NCBI RefSeq assembly: GCF_036577625.1
Contig: NZ_JARBDC010000007.1
Span: 62,001 to 126,000 of the forward strand
DNA length: 64,000 nucleotides
Direction of reading: 5' to 3'
Source of the DNA: Paenibacillus_AB sp036577625
GTDB taxonomy: Bacteria; Bacillota; Bacilli; Paenibacillales; NBRC-103111
Part shown: in pieces, positions 17,239 through 26,010 of the stretch
Layout of the letters: the number at the start of each line of letters is the position of its first letter
Numbering within the stretch: position 1 is the stretch's first letter
Translations under genes and position numbers: made by a program
Notes under the pieces: generated by a model
The model's database searches: none
What the model saw: only the letters and a program-made list of their open reading frames with translations
What the model was told of the DNA's origin: nothing

Positions 17239-18894
17239 TTAATGCTTAAGAGTGATCTTGGAGCCATCCGTTGGCTGAACGAAAATGAAGAAGTCTTTTT
17301 CCCATTGATCGAAAGTCGGCAGTCTCTGCAGACCAGTCAAGTTGTACCATTTCCCATTTATCATAATGGCGGATTCCGCATGCCCTTCTGGGCCGTAGAT
17401 CATCGTGTTATACCCCAAGACATCGAATACAGCAGAATCGACTTGTGATATGGATTCACATCCGCGATTCAACTCGATCAGCGCTTGGTAAGCCGAAAAT
17501 GGTGCTTCACCAATATCTTTTGCCTTCTCCACCAGATGGGTAGAAAGAATCCGCGCTTTGATGATTTTTACAATCTCGTCTTTGCTCACGCCGTCTGCCA
17601 CCATTTCTCCATAACGCTGTTCGGTATAATATAACCCCTTATTTCGTTCCGAACGGTCACCTTTATCACCAGACCATCTTGCTCCGTTCATGTACTCGGT
17701 CAGATACATTTCCTCTTGCGAGATGTCGACTTTATCCAACCCAGCAACGGCTTTATCGACGATCTTCATTACCGTATCGTATTGCGACTGATTTAAGCTG
17801 CCGTAATCATGTCGACCGTAACGAACGGTACGTTTCTTAAAATTGCGGTACTCAATGAATTTTCCGTCCATGTCGACGATCCTTACTTGTTCAGCGGGTA
17901 AAACTGTACCCTTTGGCATTACATCATTGGTAGTGCTGGTGTTTCCAGAACCCCCGACAGCACTTTCGATAAAAACTGTATACGTTGCGCCATCCCACCT
18001 GACCGTTCCACCTAGTGATTCGCTCACGAAACGGAGCGGTACCATCGTGCTGCCGTTTACCTTCTGTGACGGAATGGCCAACTTTACAGTTTTCCCGTTT
18101 ACTGTAGCTTCGCTCTGGCCGACCGTAAGCTTGATCATCGTGCTTCCTTTTGTAGCGGTGACGGTCTCGGTTGCGCCGTCCCAATCGACTTTAGCGCCCA
18201 AGGTCTCGAAAATGCCCCGAAGTGGCACAAGTACACTGCCGTTCATCATGATCGGCGGCTGCGGGTAGTTCTGCACCACATTATCGATCACAACAACGGG
18301 ATCTTTCTTTTGGACAGACTCGACCATGACCTTTCCTTTCCCGGTTAGGCCAGTTGAAGTTCCGTCCAAGCGTTCTTTGATCCGGTTTATTTGCGACATG
18401 AGAGTGTTGCTCTGGCCGCGAAGCGCGGACAACCCGTCGCCTCCTTGAATGGTCACAACGATTTTTGTGTTCGCGAGTGCTGTTCGCAAACTTTCTCCCT
18501 GAAAGGAGAAACCTTCGTCCATCTTCTCCTCGATGGCCGACAAGCTATCGGTCACCTGAGTCACAATTTCAATGCTCCAGCCGCTTTCTTTCAGGGCGGC
18601 AACCGCTATGTTCAGGTTGGAAACATAGGTGTCTTCATCGTAAACATGCGTCTCGTATCCGCTGGGGATAGTTTGCTTTTGCGCGGCGGCGATTGGAGAA
18701 GATAAGGAAGGGGAGGAAGGAGCCGCTAATGCAGAACCCCCTCCGAGGACTAACTGGCCGATTAGTGCGGTGGTCATGAGAACCCCATTTACGACAAGTG
18801 CGAACGACCGCTTGGCTGGCTTGCTGCGCGTATAGACGGAGTTCATCTGAACCTTGACGTGACCGAGTGTTTGCTTTGCTGGCTTCTTGTTCAT
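17239..18894 (-). CDS. Secreted stalk-domain protein with transglutaminase-like C-terminus
   Basis: 551 residues, with a perfect AAAGGAGG before the ATG. A long basic N-region and hydrophobic segment (~29-57) form an export signal ending in ALA. Residues ~215-310 are a copper-amine-oxidase N-terminal (stalk) domain repeat: VPLRGIFETLGAKVDWDG and VPLRFVSESLGGTVRWDG. That domain is widespread on Paenibacillus surfaces. The C-terminus holds RGCESISQVDS (Cys), then GHAESAIMINGKWYNL (His and following strand), a transglutaminase/cysteine-protease-like arrangement. Middle residues include a coiled, Ser-rich part. It is transcribed just upstream of the giant surface protein gene on the same strand and may help to build or crosslink surface material (inference). 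Confidence 0.82.
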   Translation of the reverse strand: MNKKPAKQTLGHVKVQMNSVYTRSKPAKRSFALVVNGVLMTTALIGQLVLGGGSALAAPSSPSLSSPIAAAQKQTIPSGYETHVYDEDTYVSNLNIAVAALKESGWSIEIVTQVTDSLSAIEEKMDEGFSFQGESLRTALANTKIVVTIQGGDGLSALRGQSNTLMSQINRIKERLDGTSTGLTGKGKVMVESVQKKDPVVVIDNVVQNYPQPPIMMNGSVLVPLRGIFETLGAKVDWDGATETVTATKGSTMIKLTVGQSEATVNGKTVKLAIPSQKVNGSTMVPLRFVSESLGGTVRWDGATYTVFIESAVGGSGNTSTTNDVMPKGTVLPAEQVRIVDMDGKFIEYRNFKKRTVRYGRHDYGSLNQSQYDTVMKIVDKAVAGLDKVDISQEEMYLTEYMNGARWSGDKGDRSERNKGLYYTEQRYGEMVADGVSKDEIVKIIKARILSTHLVEKAKDIGEAPFSAYQALIELNRGCESISQVDSAVFDVLGYNTMIYGPEGHAESAIMINGKWYNLTGLQRLPTFDQWEKDFFIFVQPTDGSKITLKH

Positions 18895-19037
18895 CGGAAT
18901 TGACCTCCTTTGCGAATTGGCTTTCTAGATCACTTGTTGTATTCGCACTCAGTTCGTAGGTCAACAAAGATATTTCTGCCTTCAAAACAATTCCAGCATT
19001 GATCAGCTACATGAAATTTAGACTTCCGACAAGCAGT

Positions 19038-19490
19038 TCATGCCCATGCGCCGAGTTCCTTTAATTGCTCGATCTTCCGCCGATGCCAATCGACTTCCAA
19101 AACATCTGATCGATCAAACCCAAACTCGGTCTGCGTGTAATAAAACAACGGCTGCGAGAATATCAAGACAGGTATTTCTCTTCCGCCAACACCTTCACGA
19201 ATTGTCCGAATCACCTGCAATTCAATGGTGTCGGAAGGGAAACAGACAACATTATTCGCCAACTTTTTGGGCTTAATCAGATCGTCGCCTTGGAAATGGA
19301 ATTCCCTAATCGACGTTAACGTAAGGCGGTCTCCATCCAGCTTCCAACAAAACGGATGGAAGGAATCATACTCCGCCGCGCTGAACCAGAAGTAATAACC
19401 ACTGCCTTCTGCAATGAAAGCAATGGCGTTATCTTCCCAAGCGATATGTTCTAGTGAACCCCCAGTCCAATAGCCAACTATATCTGGCAT
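19038..19490 (-). CDS. Unknown protein next to the LRR gene
   Basis: 150 residues, Trp/Phe/Tyr-rich and acidic, with no signal peptide or membrane segment. Its ATG lies just after the stop of the broken leucine-rich-repeat gene. Features include IVGYWTGGSLEHIAWEDN near the start and EVDWHRRKIEQLKEL near the end. Such compact acidic proteins beside surface or repeat proteins are often immunity proteins, but I cannot assign a family. Confidence 0.6.
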   Translation of the reverse strand: MPDIVGYWTGGSLEHIAWEDNAIAFIAEGSGYYFWFSAAEYDSFHPFCWKLDGDRLTLTSIREFHFQGDDLIKPKKLANNVVCFPSDTIELQVIRTIREGVGGREIPVLIFSQPLFYYTQTEFGFDRSDVLEVDWHRRKIEQLKELGAWA

Positions 19491-19494
19491 TCAA

Positions 19495-20377
19495 TTAACC
19501 TCGCTTTCTTCTGGGCTTATACGAAGCCACATCATGTTGCTGAACAGACAATTGATCCAAAACAGAAAAGTCGGTGACCGGGTTATGTCCTACAAACAAT
19601 TTACTCAAGTTGACGAGATGCACGAATGGCGAAATATCTTCAATCTGGTTATGTCGCACATCCAAATAGTCCAAGTGCCAACGATCTCTGGCAATGAAAG
19701 ATAAGTCACTCAGCCGATTATATCTGAGCGTTAAAGAATAGAGTGGCAGATCCAAAACCGAACTGAAGTCAGAAATAGCGTTATGGGATAAGTCCAATTC
19801 TGCTAACCATCAAGCTAGCAAGAGGGGTGATGTCCTGAATGCCGCAATATTCCATTCGAACAAACTCGAGCTTGTGGCTCCAAAGGAAAGGATCGTCTGA
19901 TAGGGCAGCGAGTTCCTCCTGTTTGATTGACAATTCTTGAAAAACCTCTAAGTCGTGAAGTGAAGCCTTTTTAATAAAAAGGGAGCGCAGATTGATTAAC
20001 CCAGATATAAATGACCAATCCTTGTTGTGGGTACCAACAACATGCAAGTCATTGAGTTCCTTAAAATTGCCTAGGAAACTGAGGTCGGTTGTCCTTGCAT
20101 ACAAATACAGCGCCTTCAAGTGATTGAAATTTTTCAAGTCCGCTTCCCACATTCCATTGGCCGAAGCCCGAACATTGAACCTTATGCTCGGTTTGAATAC
20201 TTGAAACCCCGAACCCACAATTGCCCGAGGAACTTGTTCAAGCTCCTCCACTGCCGAGTAGATCAACAATCCTCGTAACTGATCGATGTCTTTAGTCGTT
20301 AGCGGTTCATCCGTAACCCCCAATTCATCCCGAACCGCATTTTCAAATCCTTTGTCCTGAAACTCGATAATCTCCAT
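19495..20377 (-). pseudogene. Leucine-rich-repeat protein gene broken by one extra base
   Basis: Two frames join to about 293 residues. The first (start 20377) gives ~190 residues with LRR units such as LKALYLYARTTDLSFLGN. The second (19495-19797) continues with LDLSHNAIS, LTLRYNRLSDLSFI, LDVRHNQIEDISPF and LFVGHNPVTDF, typical SDS22-like repeats. At about 19805 the minus strand reads ATGGTTAGCAGAA; removing one T restores ATG-GTA-GCA-GAA and links the frames (M-V-A-E-L-D-L-S). So it is a single-base frameshift. It may be real decay or a sequence error. LRR proteins of this kind bind other proteins; the role here is unknown. Confidence 0.75.
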
Positions 20378-20525
20378 ATTAATCCTCCTGACTTTATCGT
20401 TTTACCGCATTAAACAATCGGTGTAATATGTTAACTCTTTTCTGAGTAATTGGGAAGGTCATCTAACATGGGTTTGAAAATATTTCTGGCGAACATATAT
20501 CAGGTAGACTCTTAGTGAAAAAAAT

Positions 20526-20588
20526 CAGACTTAAGGAAAAGGCAACGGCTATTTATGCCGCGGCCATTTTCTTAAGTCTGAATTTTTT
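20526..20588 (+). other. Long hairpin upstream of the integrase gene
   Basis: CAGACTTAAG plus AAAA pairs with TTTT plus CTTAAGTCTG (one bulged G), loop 26 bases, followed by AATTTTTTG on the plus strand and a run of T on the minus strand as well. It reads as a bidirectional terminator, and lies between the LRR gene and the small gene coupled to the integrase. It may insulate integrase expression. Confidence 0.65.
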
Positions 20589-20646
20589 GACTCGGTTATC
20601 TGCAGTCAAAAATTTCATTCGGTATTTTTTATTTCATCTGGAGCAC

Positions 20647-20817
20647 ATGTGGCGGAGATGCGCTCTCCAAATCTCTCGAGATGGAGTGATACATGTGCGT
20701 AAGCTGCAGAATGAAGTAGAGTTTCGAATTGTTGATCGGCAGTTTGAGGGTGAGCAGAAGTTACAGACTGTTCTTTTGCTTTGGCTGAAAAAGCAACTGG
20801 ACGGTGAGCAAAAATGA
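20647..20817 (+). CDS. Small protein translationally coupled to the integrase
   Basis: 56 residues from the ATG at 20647; an in-frame GTG at 20515 would extend it but runs through the hairpin at 20526-20588, so I prefer the shorter form. GGAG lies only 3-4 bases before the ATG, which leaves the start uncertain. The product is basic and helix-rich (VRKLQNEVEFRIVDRQ, then LLLWLKKQLDGEQK). Its last four bases (ATGA) overlap the integrase start. Small genes in this position can encode excision or directionality factors, but nothing in the sequence proves it. Confidence 0.55.
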   Translation: MWRRCALQISRDGVIHVRKLQNEVEFRIVDRQFEGEQKLQTVLLLWLKKQLDGEQK

Positions 20818-22337
20818 AATATAATGTGTCTTGCAACAACGGTTTAGGTGTCCCCTCGAATGGGGGAAAAAAGGTGCAAGTAGCGACTTATGTTCGTGTC
20901 TCAACGGTTTTTGAGGAGCAAGATTCCTCGATCATTAATCAGGAGGAGGGGTTGCAAGACTATTACCGTAAAAAGGGTTGGACTCTTTTTGACACTTACG
21001 GAGAAAGAGGATCAAGCTTTAAAAAGAGAGTGGCATTTGAAAGACTTGTTAAAGATGGATTCAATAAAAAGTTCCAAGTCATTCTCGTTAAGTCTCTGAG
21101 CCGATTTGGACGTAATATTGGTGAACTGACAACGGTTATCCCGAAATTGGTCGAGATAGGTGTTCGTTTTATAGCACTTACTGAAAACCTCGATACCGAC
21201 AAACCTGATTGGCAAAGTAAGCTGACCATGTATGCTATGGTCTATCACATGCAGAGCCAAACAACATCTGAGTTCATTCGTATGGCGGAACGTGCTAGAG
21301 CTAAGCGTGGCGAGTTTACAGGATCTTTTACTCCGTATGGTTATCAGAAAGTGGAAAAGCGCTTGGTACTTGCTGATGATGACACTCCAGACATTGTTCA
21401 GCGCATCTTTGATTGGTACCAAGAAGGTGAACTAGGGATGCAAGCAATTGCCAATCGCTTGAATGATGATGGAGTTCCAACTCCTGGACAAACTCAAGGT
21501 CGGAAAAACGGGAGTCTGTACTGGTGCCAAAGTACAATTGAATATATCCTGACGAATCCTGTATATGTCGGTGATTTGATTGCCCAAAGGCAACAAGCTG
21601 CAACTTTAGGAAGTAATAAGCGTAAACCAAAAAGTAAAGATGAGCAGGTTGTACTAAGAGATAACCATCCGGCACTGATCTCAAGAGAACAATTTCAAGT
21701 TGTTCAAGATCTGATTCAACGCAGGTCGCACAATAAAGTTAGCGGTATGCCCAACCTTTTTACTCACGTTTTGTTCTGCGCTGATTGCGGAGCAGGGATG
21801 CATTGTGTAAAGCGTCCTTACGGAAAAACCCATTACATGTGTGGGAGTTACAAGCTAAGAGGAAAGGGACAGTGCTCACGCCATTCTGTTTATGAGCACG
21901 TTCTTGTTGACCTAATACTCACGGATATTCAGCGCCTCATGGGAATGCACGTCGATTCAGAAGTCGTAGCCCAAGAGATTCAAAGGGAAGCTTGGAGGGA
22001 GAAGAAGGAGAACTCCAAAGAACGCCAAGCTCTCAAGAAGAAGGTTGAACAGTTCGAAAAGCGGAAGCAAGCGGCTGAAGACAAATGGCTTGACGGTGAT
22101 ATCACGAAGGAGCAATATCACGAATTGCTTGATCGGCTTAGTGGGGAGTTAACCGAAGCCAAACAAAAACTTTCGGATTTACTTAAGTCTGAGGAAGACA
22201 CAAAGCTATCTTTACCAGACATCTCCAAACTGGCCTCTTTTGAAAAGTTGGATCGTGAACTCCTTCTGATGTTGGTCAAGCGCATTGAAGTTAAGAAGAC
22301 TGGCCAAGTGAAGGTCATTTACAATTTTAAGAATTAA
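20814..22337 (+). CDS. Large serine integrase of the element
   Basis: 507 residues. Resolvase domain ~22-165 has the catalytic Ser30 in YVRVS, then SLSRFGRN with both key arginines and a LTENLDT segment. A Recombinase domain (~185-290) includes GYQKVEKRL, IVQRIFDWYQEGELGMQAIA and a PVYVGDL strand. A zinc ribbon follows (CADCGAGMHC ... YMCGSYK ... QCSRH, ~318-357), then a coiled coil (~390-470) typical of phage and ICE integrases. Such enzymes recombine attP and attB without host factors. The gene lies alone on the plus strand at the right end of a minus-strand block, as expected at an element border. Att sites are expected nearby. Confidence 0.95.
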   Translation: MKYNVSCNNGLGVPSNGGKKVQVATYVRVSTVFEEQDSSIINQEEGLQDYYRKKGWTLFDTYGERGSSFKKRVAFERLVKDGFNKKFQVILVKSLSRFGRNIGELTTVIPKLVEIGVRFIALTENLDTDKPDWQSKLTMYAMVYHMQSQTTSEFIRMAERARAKRGEFTGSFTPYGYQKVEKRLVLADDDTPDIVQRIFDWYQEGELGMQAIANRLNDDGVPTPGQTQGRKNGSLYWCQSTIEYILTNPVYVGDLIAQRQQAATLGSNKRKPKSKDEQVVLRDNHPALISREQFQVVQDLIQRRSHNKVSGMPNLFTHVLFCADCGAGMHCVKRPYGKTHYMCGSYKLRGKGQCSRHSVYEHVLVDLILTDIQRLMGMHVDSEVVAQEIQREAWREKKENSKERQALKKKVEQFEKRKQAAEDKWLDGDITKEQYHELLDRLSGELTEAKQKLSDLLKSEEDTKLSLPDISKLASFEKLDRELLLMLVKRIEVKKTGQVKVIYNFKN

Positions 22338-22354
22338 CCGTATCAGCGTTTATC

Positions 22355-22404
22355 AGGAAGGCGATGCTTATTACAGAATATCTAGCCGCCTTCCTCATTT
22401 TTTA
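22355..22404 (+). terminator. Terminator after the integrase gene
   Basis: AGGAAGGCG/CGCCTTCCT, 9 bp, with a 23-base loop, followed by CATTTTTTTATA. It starts about 18 bases after the integrase stop. Confidence 0.75.
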
Positions 22405-22425
22405 TATGTTGACTCTGCGGAGCCG

Positions 22426-22464
22426 ACACATGTGGAGTGCGTAATAGGACTATGTCGGGTCGAT
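22426..22464. other. Possible attachment-site region (low confidence)
   Basis: Just outside the integrase gene, CCGACA and TGTCGG arms flank about 27 bases that include TGGAGTGCGTA. A second, imperfect copy (TGGAGTGCGTA ... ATGTCGGG) lies at about 22582-22603. Position and dyad shape fit a serine-integrase att site, but no left-end partner is visible in the window. Confidence 0.3.
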
Positions 22465-22706
22465 GCCTAGAAGTCCTGCGTTTTCAGCATTCTACCCGAT
22501 ACACGACTTTTACGACGGACGAAAACGGGTTCAAAAATAAGGTAGTGAAAAATTCAATCGAGGTTATCGTGATGCTGGACCTGGAGTGCGTAGATATGTC
22601 GGGCTCGTTGTTTGAGGATTAGGATTGGATAGAAAAATCATAAAGCAAGAATATCCAGGAGAACGTCGATTTTAATTCGGTGTTCTCTTTTTATATAAAC
22701 ATTTTC

Positions 22707-22747
22707 AAAAAGCCGGTTTCCTCCATTTTGAGGGTAGCCGGCTTTTT
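22707..22747 (+). terminator. Terminator before the ParA remnant
   Basis: AAAAAGCCGG/CCGGCTTTTT, a 10-bp stem with a 21-base loop and T tail. From 22338 to 22706 I see no intact gene; a plus-strand frame ending at 22622 looks like the tail of a lost protein (VKNSIEVIVMLDLECVD). Confidence 0.75.
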
Positions 22748-22772
22748 GCAAAGGGTGGAATGTGGAGGGCCG

Positions 22773-23117
22773 AAGGTAATCGCTCGGGCCAATCAGAAAG
22801 GCGGAGTCGGCAAGACCACAACGGCGATCAATTCGGGAATCGGGCTGGCGGCTGAAGGAAAGAAGGTATTGTTGATGGACGCCGACACTCAAGATAACCT
22901 TATTGTTTCCGACGGCCAATTTCCCGGCATGACCATCGAGGGACACACTTATACGGAACAATCGGCTGCGGGCGAGGCAATCTTGGCCGCATGCAACGAA
23001 ATGACTACGTCGGATCCGCTTGAGTCGGGGAGTTACAAGGGGTTCTCGATGTGGCTATCCTTCGACAGGGCTTCGAAAGCATGGACGTTTCCGGCAACGT
23101 TCGATTGGAAGAAATAA
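22773..23117 (+). pseudogene. Chimera of a ParA N-terminus and a helicase/methylase C-terminal piece
   Basis: The frame opens with KVIARANQKGGVGKTTTAIN and GKKVLLMDADTQ, the Walker A and B-side start of a ParA-type partition ATPase, but the expected ATG is CCG. At about DNL the sequence switches to GMTIEGHTYTEQSAAGEAIL and SYKGFSMWLSFDRASK. That resembles the tail of the very large SNF2 helicase/N6-methylase proteins carried by Firmicutes conjugative elements. Neither part is complete. It is the scar of an earlier integrative element or of a deletion within one. Confidence 0.65.
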
Positions 23118-23403
23118 TCGAAAGCTGCCTGGGGGCAACGACAACGATTCTGACAGAATGGTGAAGGCAGCAGTAGCCATAGCTTAAGGCAAGGGTGCCT
23201 GCCGCGAGGTGGAATCTGAAGGAATCTGTAACCGCTAGCCCCCCGGGATCGCTTGCCAACTAAGGCGGACGGTTCAATTGAGCGATGGATCCGGATGGAA
23301 AGGTATTCATGTTGCGATCCCGCGAATGCGGAAGCGACAAAGAGTGAGGAGTGCGGTAGGGGCCGCCGCGGTGGTGCCTTGCCATGGAGGTGATGCTTGA
23401 GTT

Positions 23404-23526
23404 ATGCGTAAGTGGATCGTCTTGGGTGTGTGCGTGGTGGCGGTGATCGTCGTCGTACTGTGCTTGGGTGAGGACTGGGGCGACGAAGGTCGTGAGTTTC
23501 TGCGCTCGTTGCGGCGCGTGTTGTAG
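23404..23526 (+). CDS. 40-residue single-span membrane peptide
   Basis: ATG at 23404; GGAGGTG lies 12 bases upstream, a little far. The product starts MRKWIVLGVCVVAVIVVVLC, one membrane segment, then an acidic/basic tail ending SLRRVL. No family is recognised. It lies among toxin-immunity genes, where small membrane immunity proteins are common. Confidence 0.4.
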   Translation: MRKWIVLGVCVVAVIVVVLCLGEDWGDEGREFLRSLRRVL

Positions 23527-23677
23527 CGAAGGCGGAGAGCATGCAGTGTGTGAGCTGGTCGACGGAGCGCTGTTGGTGAGCAAAGGCGATTGGCGGAGAG
23601 ATGATCTTTGACTACACTCGTTCAAGATTTGTCGTCGATCCCCAGCCTATGCCCCAATTCCCTTCCCATGGAACACC

Positions 23678-23983
23678 TTCATCTGTGGGCCAGTATCCCT
23701 GGCGCTTATCGGGAAGAGGTCGGACAACGGAAAATACGGCATGTACGATTCTTCCGAGGAATGGTGGCTGGTGCCTACCCTGGAAATTACTTGGGGCCCG
23801 GCAGGGGATCGATTGCAAACCGAGGCGGACGGTTCATTGTTCGAGTTTCCCGGATTGTGATAGAATGAGGCGTATAAGCGAGTGGCGGAGTATTCTAGTC
23901 AGCCTATCATTTCTGAAGGCGGGCCTAATGAATGGCGTGCCGAATACTGGAGACATATAGCCGAGCTTGAAATGTCCAAGTGA
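23678..23983 (+). pseudogene. Decayed gene, probably an immunity-type protein
   Basis: A protein-like frame (23678-23860) reads FICGPVSLALIG, then GKYGMYDSSEEWWLVPTLE and ADGSLFEFPGL before a stop. A second frame (23882-23983) gives SSQPIISEGGPNEWRAEYW and HIAELEMSK. Together they look like the middle and end of one gene broken by frameshift. The 5' end is lost. No family is assigned. Confidence 0.45.
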
Positions 23984-24014
23984 GGCATGAACATTCCTTG
24001 CAGGAGTTGATATC

Positions 24015-24434
24015 GTGGATCCTGTGCTGATCGATAAGCTGGAGCAGTTCTTCTCGAGCGACGGAGGGGAGATTTATAGGGGAAGTCCCGCCTCGCAGGA
24101 GCAAATAAACGACGCCGAACGCCGATTGGGTGTGAAGTTCGATAACGACTATGCGGAGTTTTTGCGCAGATACGGCGGCTCCTTTGCGGGTGCTCCCATC
24201 TACGGCTTCAACAATTCGGCCATGCTGGAAGAGGTCGACGTCGTTGAGCTGACGATGAGGTTCCGCGCGGATCGTTGGCCGGAAGCGGCCCATTCCTATG
24301 TGATTTCAATGGATATGTCCGGTAATCCTGTCATGATGGATACAGATGGAAAGGTATTCACCTACGACCACGACTCGGCGGAAACTAGAACGCTCTCGGA
24401 ATCCTTTTCCGCGTTTTTGTCCGATGTGCTGTGA
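24015..24434 (+). CDS. SMI1/KNR4 (SUKH) family immunity protein
   Basis: 139 residues, GTG start with AGGAG eight bases upstream. The pattern ASQEQINDAERRLGVKF..DYAEFLRRYGG near the N-terminus and the strand FTYDHDSAETRTLSESFSAFL at the end are typical of the SUKH superfamily. SUKH proteins neutralise nuclease toxins of polymorphic toxin systems or act in other protein-protein contacts. The gene is the first intact member of a plus-strand run of immunity genes; no cognate full toxin is in the window. Confidence 0.85.
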   Translation: MDPVLIDKLEQFFSSDGGEIYRGSPASQEQINDAERRLGVKFDNDYAEFLRRYGGSFAGAPIYGFNNSAMLEEVDVVELTMRFRADRWPEAAHSYVISMDMSGNPVMMDTDGKVFTYDHDSAETRTLSESFSAFLSDVL

Positions 24435-24470
24435 AGGAGTGGGGGGATATCGCCGAGGAGGCGGAGAGCG

Positions 24471-24908
24471 ATGTTCAAAGAACTAAGCAAGAAATTGGCG
24501 GAATCGGCCCGGATCGGTTGGTACGAAGGCCAAGCCGCCGAGGAAACGTGGATCGAAGATGCCGAGCGAGAACTGGGGCTTTCTTTACCGGCTTCATATA
24601 AGTGGTGGCTGCGCACGTATGGAAACGGGCAGATCGACGGATCCGAGATCTATTCCCTTGCGCCGCCGGAGTTTCGTGACGACGCCGACACGGACATCGT
24701 CTATATGCGCAGGTTGGATCGGGCAAGCGGCCTCTATCCTGAAAACAGGCTCTATTTTTACCGCCCCAGTCCTGAGGAAGCGTTCTATTTCGCGCTGGAC
24801 GCCGAGTCTGGTGCGGGGGAGCTTCCCGTGTGGCGCGAAGATCGGCTTGGCGGCGACGACGAAGTGTTTGCCGCGAGCTTCGCCGAATTTCTCGACAAGA
24901 TGGCGTGA
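24471..24908 (+). CDS. Second SMI1/KNR4 (SUKH) family immunity protein
   Basis: 145 residues, GCGGAGAG before the ATG, 36 bases after the previous SUKH gene. WIEDAERELGLSLPASYKWWLRTYGNG is the standard SUKH N-terminal helix-strand; FAASFAEFLDKMA ends the domain. It differs strongly from the first SUKH copy, so the two probably protect against different toxins. The frame is intact and of normal length. Confidence 0.87.
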   Translation: MFKELSKKLAESARIGWYEGQAAEETWIEDAERELGLSLPASYKWWLRTYGNGQIDGSEIYSLAPPEFRDDADTDIVYMRRLDRASGLYPENRLYFYRPSPEEAFYFALDAESGAGELPVWREDRLGGDDEVFAASFAEFLDKMA

Positions 24909-24929
24909 TCGCTCCAAAGCTCGGATCGT

Positions 24930-25127
24930 ATGGGCCGTAACGGATCGTTCAGACGAAGGTTCGACAATCAAGTAGGAAATAAGTTCGTCAGGAATATTGA
25001 GGTGCCTTCGTCCGAGTTCGAGAGGCTAGGCCGGGAGATCGGAAAAATATACTGTGGCGGTGGTACGGACAGACAGAAGTCCGACGCCGCATGGAAACTT
25101 CTGGAGGATGCTTCATGCTGGAAGTAA
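24930..25127 (+). pseudogene. Short relic before the next immunity-like gene
   Basis: A frame whose last ~45 residues look protein-like (EVPSSEFERLGREIGKIYCG and WKLLEDASCWK). It overlaps the ATG at 25115 by a few codons, as in coupled genes. The first part reads poorly and no complete domain is present, so I take it as the 3' end of a lost gene. Confidence 0.35.
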
Positions 25128-25705
25128 ACAACCCCGAGTACACGGTGTTGAACTATGACCCCAGATGGGGCGAGTTGCGCGTGAGCGCCGAGCCCTCGGT
25201 CTACTATATGGCGGAAGGCGGTTCCTTCTGCGTGGATATGAATCCTCTTGGCGACCGGGCTTTGGCGGAGATCGACGGCTTCAGCATCGACCCGAAGGCG
25301 GGCGAGATACGGTTTCGAGCGCGCTGGAAAGGTGCGCTGGAGGAGTTCCTGGTAACGAGCGATAGGGACGCGGACAGGCAGATTTTTGGGTTTATCGCCG
25401 ACAGGCCGTCCTTAGATCCTGTGCCTCGGCTGCGCCGATACGCATCGCCGGGGATACCCGCGCAATCGGGTAGCAGATCCGATTCAAGTGCCATAGGTGA
25501 GGCCAGATGTTGGAGAAACTGGGTTGGAAAGAAGGTCAAGTGCTGTCGCTTCGGTTACGTGATGATCTGTATACGTTGGCGCAAATGCGCCCTTCAAAGG
25601 GGGGGACCTCATCCTACTGGACGAACGCGGGCCGAACTGGACTGGGATCCAGAGAAGAATAAGAGGATGCTTCCCAAGGGGCCATGGACATGTTGGGCGC
25701 ACTGA
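25115..25705 (+). pseudogene. Immunity-like gene with disrupted 3' end
   Basis: From ATG 25115 (GGAGG upstream) about 105 residues are clearly protein-like: YTVLNYDPRWGELRVSAEPS, YYMAEGGSFCVDMN, AEIDGFSIDPKAGEIRFRAR, FIADRPSLDPV. After ~25430 the frame degenerates (RLRRYASPG...) and overlaps the Imm26-like piece starting at 25507. A frameshift near the 3' end is likely. The family is not recognised; context suggests an immunity protein. Confidence 0.5.
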
Positions 25706-25731
25706 CGTGTTTGATTGGCGGAATGGTAGAA
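25507..25731 (+). pseudogene. Imm26-like immunity gene, frameshifted
   Basis: ATG at 25507 gives WKEGQVLSLRLRDDLYTLAQM, the start pattern of Imm26 immunity proteins, for ~32 residues. At a run of seven G (25600 region) the frame is lost; the next frame continues DLILLDERGPNWTG and ends at a TGA near 25731. A slip in the G run is the simplest cause. Confidence 0.5.
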
Positions 25732-25935
25732 GATGATACGAGGAAGATTGTTGGCGCCGCCGAGATGTTGATCAACCGTATCGACGACTGCAAGGCGAAC
25801 TTCGATACGTAGGAGACATCTTATTACAATGCGGTGCTCGCCCAAGAAATGGAGCGTCAAACTGCCTTTATTGAATCGCCGCTTGGGCCAGGTTACGACT
25901 TCGACATCCGCATGAGTCAGATTGCGTGGAGATAG
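25684..25935 (+). pseudogene. Small gene with an internal amber codon
   Basis: The frame MDMLGALTCLIGGMVEDDTR ... INRIDDCKANFDT is closed by TAG, and continues in the same frame with ETSYYNAVLAQEMERQTAFI and MSQIAWR up to TAG at 25933. Both halves look coding, so a single nonsense change has split an 83-residue protein. Family unknown. Confidence 0.45.
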
Positions 25936-26010
25936 TGCGTTGAAGGCGGCTGTGCGGGATCTGTTCAGAGGGTGTGGTAGCTAGGATTTGAAATAAAGGA
26001 CGGATTGAGC

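Larger units (their letters stand above)
23118..24014 (+). other. Scrap zone with decayed small genes
   Basis: No intact gene of normal size. A short relic at 23286-23348 (MDPDGKVFML) copies part of the SUKH gene that starts at 24015: 16 bases GATGGAAAGGTATTCA are shared with 24346-24361. The stretch GGCGGACGGTTCA also occurs twice (23262 and 23822), pointing to local duplication. The small membrane protein at 23404 and the broken gene at 23678-23983 are listed separately. Confidence 0.5.

Noticed and set aside
22437..22622. 61-codon plus-strand open frame after the integrase
   Set aside because: First half is not protein-like; only the end may be a relic of a lost gene. Not listed as a gene.
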